Source of the DNA: Lysobacter solisilvae
Lineage (GTDB): Bacteria > Pseudomonadota > Gammaproteobacteria > Xanthomonadales > Xanthomonadaceae
Assembly (NCBI RefSeq): GCF_016613535.2
Contig: NZ_CP071518.1
Span: forward strand, 2,790,001 to 2,854,000
Direction: 5' to 3'
DNA length: 64,000 bases
Below are positions 58,869 to 64,000 of the stretch, in pieces (the first letter of the stretch is position 1; each line of letters opens with the position of its first letter). The notes beneath the pieces were generated by a model. That model was not told the origin of the DNA. It made no database searches and saw nothing but the letters and a program-made list of their open reading frames with translations. The position numbers and the translations under genes are program-made.

Positions 58869-58907
58869 ATTTGTGCACCGGCGGTGTTGCTGCCGTGCGC
58901 GTTGCGC

Positions 58908-59936
58908 TCAGAAGAAGCCGCAGGTGTCGGTGAAGTAGCCCCCGTTGGAGTCCACGCCGCCATTGGTGTTCCAGGACAGGGTGACGCCCGAGCCGGAGCC
59001 GTTGCGGGTCACCGTGGCGCTGGCATCGCCGGTGAACTTGTGCGCGCACTTGGTTTCCGCAACCCAGCGTCCGGTGCGCCCGGAAGAGCCGTAGTTGTAC
59101 GCGTTGCCGCAGGCCACGTCGTAGCCCAGCGTGCCCGAACCGCTGGAGGAATTGCTGTAGCCGAACGGCGCCGGATAGCAGCTGGAGTTGCAGCGGATGC
59201 CCGACTGCTGTCCGCCCAGGTTCTTGGTGACCAGGGTGATGCCGTAGATGTTCTTGTAGCGCTGGGTCCACGCGCCCCAGGTCAGCCACTTGGAGATGTA
59301 GGCCGGATTGCTGGCCAGGCCACAGGCGGCAAGCTTGGTGTCGCCGAGCTTGCCCGCCAGCGACGCGGGGCGTTCGCCGTACTGCACGCGCGGACCATAG
59401 CCGGCCGCCTTGGCCAGGCGACGGTTGTTCACGATCGAATCGAGGAACACGATGCTGGGGTCATAGACGACGCAGTGGCCCAGCTTCTCCCAGCACAGCT
59501 CGATCGCCTGGTGGCGCATCGTCTTCCCGGCCACGGTGGTCTGCACCGCGAGCTTGCGGTAGCGGCCCATTTCCAGTGGCAGGCCCGCGACTTCGAAGCC
59601 CTCCACGCCGCCACGCAGTTCGGTGCCATCGTAGCCATGCAGGTCCCGCTTGAAGCGCGGGTTGCGCAGCGAGAGCCTGTCCTCGTCCACCTCCACCAGG
59701 TGACGGGGCGTGCCGAGGATCTGGCCGAAGGAACGGCCCTGCAGCTGCTTGAGGGTGCCGGTCTCCAGCGTGCCCAGCGAGAAGGCGACCTGGCGGCCCG
59801 AGGCCGCGGCGAAGTCGGCGTAGACACCGTCGGCGTAGCCCGTGGACGCGGGAGGCGGGGACGCTTGCAGCGTCGCTGCGAGACACACGATCGAGACTCC
59901 GATAGCCAGGCTCGACACCAGTACTGTTGTCTTCAT
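58908..59936 (-). CDS. Secreted cysteine-rich protein of unknown function
   Basis: Not recognised. The 342-residue precursor begins with a clear signal peptide (MKTTVLVSSLAIGVSIVCLA, then ATLQA). Mature cysteines occur in ELCWEKLGHCVVY, LAACGLAS, IRCNSSCYP, VACGNAY, TKCAHKF and the C-terminal DTCGFF. That is eight, an even number that suits disulfides in an exported protein. The N-terminal half is charged and may be a binding domain. The C-terminal half is rich in Gly, Ser, Asn and Tyr (PFGYSNSSSGSGTLGYDVAC). ATG 59936 has AAGGAA upstream. A strong hairpin lies in its 5' leader. It interrupts the otherwise conserved lolA-rarA order. Confidence 0.8.
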   Translation of the reverse strand: MKTTVLVSSLAIGVSIVCLAATLQASPPPASTGYADGVYADFAAASGRQVAFSLGTLETGTLKQLQGRSFGQILGTPRHLVEVDEDRLSLRNPRFKRDLHGYDGTELRGGVEGFEVAGLPLEMGRYRKLAVQTTVAGKTMRHQAIELCWEKLGHCVVYDPSIVFLDSIVNNRRLAKAAGYGPRVQYGERPASLAGKLGDTKLAACGLASNPAYISKWLTWGAWTQRYKNIYGITLVTKNLGGQQSGIRCNSSCYPAPFGYSNSSSGSGTLGYDVACGNAYNYGSSGRTGRWVAETKCAHKFTGDASATVTRNGSGSGVTLSWNTNGGVDSNGGYFTDTCGFF

Positions 59937-59971
59937 GACAGTTCCTTGTGGTTGTGTTGCAGGCTTGATGT

Positions 59972-59998
59972 CCCCGCGTTCGTTCCGGGAACGCGGGG
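59972..59998 (-). promoter_or_regulatory. Strong hairpin in the leader of the secreted-protein gene
   Basis: CCCCGCGTTC (59972-59981) pairs perfectly with GAACGCGGGG (59989-59998) around a 7-base loop, 36 bases before the start codon at 59936 on the minus strand. It could control translation or mRNA stability. The rest of the 364-base gap (59937-60300) shows no gene. Confidence 0.5.
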
Positions 59999-60300
59999 CG
60001 GCGGCCTGGACCGGCCGCGGTCGGACAACGGTGGGGTTGCGTCTGCGTTGCCGTGCAGCCCCTCCTTGGCTGCGGATTCCTGGTCGTTCCGTGGGTCCAG
60101 GGCCGCGCGTTGCGCGTGGCCCGATTTCGACTGCGACGTTCGTGACTATCGCGCGTTGCCGATGGGGAACAAGGCGCGACCCGGGACGGAATGCGGGATT
60201 CGTGACGCAGGCCTCGCGCTTTGCGCCCCCTGTCAACGCGCCGTGAAGCCACCTTGCGCAGGCAACGATCTTGCTAAGGTATCGGCAGATCGCAGCAGGA

Positions 60301-61677
60301 ATGGCAGGCGTGGCCAGAAGGGGTTCGACAGCCGGAATCGACAGTACGCAGGGACTTCTGCAGCCGTCAGGCGAGGACCTGCGCCCGCTCGCCGAGCGCA
60401 TGCGTCCGGCCGCCCTGGACGAAATGGTGGGTCAGCGTCGATTGCTGGCCCCGGGCTCGGCCCTGCGGCGCGCCGTCGAGAACGGGCGCGTGCATTCCAT
60501 GATCCTGTGGGGGCCGCCCGGTTGCGGAAAGACCACGCTGGCCCTGCTGCTCGCGCAGTATGCCGACGCGGAATTCCAGGCGATATCGGCGGTCCTGTGC
60601 GGCCTGCCGCAAGTGCGCGAGGTGCTGGCCCAGGCGGCCGCGCGGTTCGGGCAGGGACGTCGCACGGTGCTGTTCGTGGACGAGGTGCACCGCTTCAACA
60701 AGGTCCAGCAGGATGCCTTCCTGCCGCACATCGAGCGCGGCACGATCCTCTTCGTGGGCGCCACGACCGAGAATCCCTCCTTCGAACTCAACTCGGCGCT
60801 GTTGTCGCGCTGCCGCGTGCATGTCATGGAAGCCGTGTCCGCGGCCGACATCGCGGTGGCGCTGCACCGCGCCCTGGCCGACCGCGAGCGTGGCCTGGGT
60901 GCACTCGACCTTCGCATCGACGAGGCGCTGGTCGAGATGATCGCGCACGCCGCCGATGGCGACGTCCGCCGCGGGCTGACCTTCCTGGAAATCGCCGCGG
61001 ACCTGGCCGGGCCTGGCGGCGAGGTGACGCAGGCGACGCTGGAGCAGGTGCTCGCCGACCGCACGCGCCGGTTCGACAAGGGCGGCGAGCAGTTCTACGA
61101 CCAGATTTCGGCGCTGCACAAGAGCGTGCGCAGCTCCAATCCCGATGCCGCGTTGTACTGGCTGGCGCGCATGCTCGACGGCGGCGCCGATCCCAGCTAC
61201 CTGGCACGACGCCTGACCCGCATGGCGGTGGAGGACATCGGCCTGGCCGACCCGCGTGCGCTGGAGATGGCCGTGGACGCGTGGGAAACCTACGACCGGC
61301 TGGGCAGTCCCGAGGGCGATCTCGCGCTGGCCCAGGTGGCGATCTACCTGGCGAGCACGGCCAAGTCGAACGCGGCCTATGTCGCCTTCAATGAGGCCCG
61401 CGCCGACGTGGCGCAGTACGGGACCCAGGAAGTGCCGCTGCATATCCGCAACGCGCCCACGCGCCTGATGAAGTCGCTCGGCTATGGCCGGGATTACCGC
61501 TACGACCACGACGTCGATGGCGGCATCGCGCTGGACCAGACCGGATTTCCCGATGCGATGGGCGAGCGGATCTATTACCGGCCGGTGACGCGCGGCATGG
61601 AGATCAAGCTGAAGGACAAGCTCGACGCGTTGCGCCAGGCGCGTGCAAAGGCGCGCGGCGAGGCGCCGCCGGAATGA
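60301..61677 (+). CDS. rarA: Replication-associated recombination protein RarA (MgsA)
   Basis: RarA is an AAA+ ATPase acting at stalled replication forks and binding SSB. The product is 458 residues from ATG 60301. It has the clamp-loader-like N-terminus LAERMRPAALDEMVGQRRLL, Walker A SMILWGPPGCGKTTLALLL, Walker B TVLFVDEVHRFNKVQQDAFL, sensor region GATTENPSFELNSALLSRC, and the C-terminal DPSYLARRLTRMAVEDIGLA with YLASTAKSNAAYVA. GCAGGA immediately precedes ATG 60301. TTG 60271 is a possible but weaker start. Its stop overlaps crcB. Confidence 0.95.
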   Translation: MAGVARRGSTAGIDSTQGLLQPSGEDLRPLAERMRPAALDEMVGQRRLLAPGSALRRAVENGRVHSMILWGPPGCGKTTLALLLAQYADAEFQAISAVLCGLPQVREVLAQAAARFGQGRRTVLFVDEVHRFNKVQQDAFLPHIERGTILFVGATTENPSFELNSALLSRCRVHVMEAVSAADIAVALHRALADRERGLGALDLRIDEALVEMIAHAADGDVRRGLTFLEIAADLAGPGGEVTQATLEQVLADRTRRFDKGGEQFYDQISALHKSVRSSNPDAALYWLARMLDGGADPSYLARRLTRMAVEDIGLADPRALEMAVDAWETYDRLGSPEGDLALAQVAIYLASTAKSNAAYVAFNEARADVAQYGTQEVPLHIRNAPTRLMKSLGYGRDYRYDHDVDGGIALDQTGFPDAMGERIYYRPVTRGMEIKLKDKLDALRQARAKARGEAPPE

Positions 61678-62069
61678 TGGCCCTGTGGTGGCAGCAGCTG
61701 GGCCTGGTGATGCTGGGCGGCGCGCTGGGCGCGGGCCTGCGGTTCTGGATCGGCGGTGCGCTGCTGCGCCAGCTGGGCGCGGGCTTTCCGTGGGGCACGC
61801 TGGCGGTCAACCTGCTCGGGGCGTTCGCGGGCGGGTTCCTGGTCGTCTGGCTGGAAGGCCGTGGCAGCGCGGCGTTGTACTGGCGCGCGTTCCTGGTGGT
61901 GGGGCTGCTGGGTGGCCTGACGACGTACTCGGCGATGATGATCGAGTGGCTGCTGTACACGCGCTCCTCGCGCACCGACCTGGCCTTCGTCTACCTGCTG
62001 ACGACGCTGTTGCTGGGGCTGGTGCTGGTCTGGGCGGGCGCAAGGATGGGGCACGCGTGGCGCGGCTGA
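61674..62069 (+). CDS. crcB: Fluoride ion channel CrcB (Fluc)
   Basis: CrcB exports fluoride as a dual-topology dimer. The 131-residue protein has four membrane helices and the family signatures GGALGAGLRFWIGGALL, GTLAVNLLGAFAGGFLVVWL and GLLGGLTTYSAMMIEWLLYT. These include the Asn and the TTYS segment that line the pore. The start overlaps the rarA stop and its end overlaps the MFS gene, so the three are probably co-translated. No fluoride riboswitch was recognised, and its internal operon position makes one at this gene unlikely. Confidence 0.95.
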   Translation: MMALWWQQLGLVMLGGALGAGLRFWIGGALLRQLGAGFPWGTLAVNLLGAFAGGFLVVWLEGRGSAALYWRAFLVVGLLGGLTTYSAMMIEWLLYTRSSRTDLAFVYLLTTLLLGLVLVWAGARMGHAWRG

Positions 62070-63244
62070 TGGCGTCGCTGCGCGGCCTGCCCGGCACGGT
62101 GTGGCTGCTGGGTGTGATCAGCCTGTTGAACGACGCGGCCAGCGAGATGGTGTACCCGCTGCTGCCCCTGTTCCTGGCGACGACCCTGGGCGCCGGGCCG
62201 CGGGTGATCGGCCTGATCGAAGGACTGGCCGAGGCTGCCAGCAGCCTGCTCAAGCTGGTGTCGGGCGTGATTTCCGATCGCACGCGACGTGCCAAGCCAT
62301 TCGTCGTGTGGGGCTACGGCGTGGCCGGTGTTGCGCGCACGTTGATCGCGGCGGCGACGGGCTGGTGGTTCGTGCTGGTCTGCCGGCTGGCCGACCGGAT
62401 CGGCAAGGGCCTGCGCAGTTCTCCACGCGATGCGTTGCTGGGACGCGCGGTGAGTCCGCAGGAGCGCGGCCTGGCCTTCGGTTTCCATCGCGCCATGGAC
62501 AACGCCGGCGCGGTGCTGGGGCCGCTCGCGGCCGCCGCCCTGCTGGCGGCGGGGCTGGAACTGCGCACCGTGTTCTGGTGCGCGGGAGTACCGGCACTGA
62601 TGGTGCTGGTGCTGTCGTTCCGCGTCCGCGAGTCGGCGCCCCCAGCGGCTCCCGTCGCGCCGGCTACCCGCTTCAACTGGCATCTGCGGGAATTTCCGCC
62701 GCGCTTCCGGCGCTACCTGCTGATCCTGGGCCTGTTCATGCTGGGCAACTCCTCCAACCTGTTCCTGATCCTGCGCGCGCGCGAGTTTGGCGTGCCGCAG
62801 GCCCAGGTCCCCTTGATGTGGTCGCTGATGTCGCTGGTCGCGGCGCTGCTGCTGACCCCGCTGTCCGCGCTGTCCGACCGCGTCGGCCGGCGCCGGCTGA
62901 TCCTCTCCGGCTGGGCGATCTACGCGGTGCTCTACCTCGTGCTGGCCCGGGGGGGATGGCCGACGTGGACGGTGTGGGGCGTGTTCGTCGCCTATGGCGT
63001 GTTCATTGCCGCCACCGAAGGCGCCGAGAAGGCGCTGGTGGCCGACCTGGTGCCGCCGGCGCAGTTGGGCACCGCGTTCGGTTGGTATCACCTCACGCTG
63101 GGCGTGACGCTGCTGCCGGCCTCGCTGCTGTTCGGCGTGTTCTGGGAATCGGTGTCGCCGGCGCTCGCTTTCGGCTTCGGTGCCGGCTGCGCCGTCGCCG
63201 CATCCCTGCTGCTCGCGTTCTGGCTGCCCGATCACGACGACTGA
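62069..63244 (+). CDS. MFS transporter
   Basis: A 391-residue major-facilitator transporter with about twelve membrane helices. It opens LRGLPGTVWLLGVISLLNDA and has ASEMVYPLLPLFLATTLG. The loop 2-3 signature lies in VSGVISDRTRRAKPFVVWGY, and the second-half equivalent in LSALSDRVGRRRLILSGWAI. RLADRIGKGLRSSPRDALLG is typical of a subgroup of uncharacterised bacterial transporters. The substrate is not known; the drug-efflux class is only a guess. ATG 62069 overlaps the crcB stop; GTG 62057 is an alternative. Confidence 0.9.
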   Translation: MASLRGLPGTVWLLGVISLLNDAASEMVYPLLPLFLATTLGAGPRVIGLIEGLAEAASSLLKLVSGVISDRTRRAKPFVVWGYGVAGVARTLIAAATGWWFVLVCRLADRIGKGLRSSPRDALLGRAVSPQERGLAFGFHRAMDNAGAVLGPLAAAALLAAGLELRTVFWCAGVPALMVLVLSFRVRESAPPAAPVAPATRFNWHLREFPPRFRRYLLILGLFMLGNSSNLFLILRAREFGVPQAQVPLMWSLMSLVAALLLTPLSALSDRVGRRRLILSGWAIYAVLYLVLARGGWPTWTVWGVFVAYGVFIAATEGAEKALVADLVPPAQLGTAFGWYHLTLGVTLLPASLLFGVFWESVSPALAFGFGAGCAVAASLLLAFWLPDHDD

Positions 63245-63361
63245 GCAGCACGGGCGGTCCGCCGGAAGCGGCGCCGCCGCCTAGGGACTTCACCGGCCCG
63301 GCACGGGCCATCGGCAAAGGTGATGCCGCGCCGACCGGCATCCGGCGTGAGGAGGGCGCCC

Positions 63362-64000
63362 ATGGGCCTGCAGCAACGCGAAGGCAAGTCCGACGTGCGG
63401 ATCGGTGCAGAACCCCGCCCGCGGCCGCCGCGCAGTGCGCGCGACGATCGGGAGCTTGCCGGCATCACCGGCGCGCGCCGCGCCCGCGCGCTCGGTTTCG
63501 TCGCGCCGATGCTGACCACCGCGGCGAAAGCGGCCCCCGACGGCCCGCAATGGCTGCACGAATGGAAATGGGATGGCTACCGGCTGGTTGCCGCGGTCTC
63601 CGCGTCAACCCCGCCGCGGCTGTGGTCACGCAACGGCCTTGCGTGGGAAGCGCGCGTGCCGGAGATCGCGACGGCGCTGGCGTCCCTGCACCGGACGGTC
63701 GTGCTGGATGGCGAACTCATCGCTGTCGACGAGCAGGGGCGCAGCGACTTCAACGCGCTGCAGCACGCGCTCAAGCAGGGGGAAACTTCCCAGTTGCGAT
63801 ATGCGGTCTTCGATCTCATGCGGCTGGATGACATCGACCTGACCGGCGTGCCGCTGGAAGTTCGCAAGGCCCTGCTGGAAAGCCTGGTGGCAGGCGCCGA
63901 TGCCCGCCTGTTCTACAGCGGGCATGTCACGGGGACCGGCCCGGCTGTCTTCGCCGAAGCCAGCGCGCGTGGCATGGAGGGCATCATCAGCAAGCGGCTG
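63362..64000 (+). CDS. ATP-dependent DNA ligase, LigD/LigC type (3' end outside window)
   Basis: The first 213 codons of an ATP-dependent DNA ligase. After about 45 residues of Arg-rich sequence the adenylation domain begins: FVAPMLTTAAKAAPDGPQWL, then motif I EWKWDGYRL with the Lys that takes AMP, motif III-type VVLDGELIAVDEQGRSDFNA, and motif IV GMEGIISKRL at the window edge. Bacterial relatives act with Ku in non-homologous end joining. There is no phosphoesterase domain before the ligase domain, unlike Pseudomonas LigD; a polymerase domain could follow beyond the window. ATG 63362 has the strong ribosome-binding site GGAGGG five bases upstream. It is separate from the MFS gene by 117 bases. 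Confidence 0.88.
   Translation, partial: MGLQQREGKSDVRIGAEPRPRPPRSARDDRELAGITGARRARALGFVAPMLTTAAKAAPDGPQWLHEWKWDGYRLVAAVSASTPPRLWSRNGLAWEARVPEIATALASLHRTVVLDGELIAVDEQGRSDFNALQHALKQGETSQLRYAVFDLMRLDDIDLTGVPLEVRKALLESLVAGADARLFYSGHVTGTGPAVFAEASARGMEGIISKRL

Overview
The window is GC-rich, gene-dense chromosomal DNA from a gammaproteobacterium of the Xanthomonadaceae/Lysobacteraceae (Xanthomonas, Lysobacter or Luteimonas type). The assignment rests on recognised gene order and protein features, not on a database search. The main evidence is the intact rpf cluster (greA-rpfE-recJ-prfB-lysS-rpfG-rpfC, then rpfF and rpfB on the other strand, then the rpfA-type aconitase), the cysteine-free Fur next to an OmlA/BamE lipoprotein, and the hrcA-grpE-dnaK-dnaJ order.

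Layout. 1-4715: tail of a sensor kinase, then smpB, ratA-rnfH, bamE, fur and recN. 4716-10829: a compound tandem-repeat array, then hrcA, grpE, dnaK and dnaJ, with heat-shock (sigma-32-like) promoters visible before grpE and dnaK. 11038-18016: a transglutaminase-type exported protein broken by an amber codon, a 60-bp repeat array, a PAS/GAF/GGDEF cyclase, dapB and a DUF1631 protein. 18313-23290: carA, a small membrane gene and carB, which carries two frameshifts. 23445-37424: greA, rpfE, recJ (amber codon), a DUF1232-like gene, prfB with its programmed frameshift, lysS, and the DSF quorum-sensing genes. A PF10118-type hydrolase gene lies between rpfB and rpfF. 37588-44455: a small lipoprotein gene, a hairpin-repeat array, and divergent acnA (rpfA) and acnB. 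44456-45548: over 1 kb of 22-bp repeats and palindrome-bearing repeats. 45549-47754: nudJ-mnmA-hflD. 47989-54117: clpS, clpA, infA, aat, a FemAB-like gene and trxB, in the order seen around E. coli aat/infA/clpA. 54468-64000: ald, ftsK, lolA, an unknown secreted protein, rarA-crcB-MFS, and the start of an ATP-dependent DNA ligase cut by the window edge.

Themes. DSF production (RpfF, RpfB), perception (RpfC) and c-di-GMP output (RpfG, plus a GGDEF protein at 13.3 kb) are encoded together with the aconitase. Protein quality control is dense: trans-translation (SmpB), the DnaK system, and the N-degron route (Aat, ClpS, ClpA). Nearly every long intergenic gap holds its own family of tandem repeats.

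Caution. Four lesions hit three conserved genes: two extra C bases in carB, and one in-frame TAG each in recJ and in the DUF3857 gene. The carB and recJ lesions look more like sequence or assembly errors than real decay, but only reads can decide.
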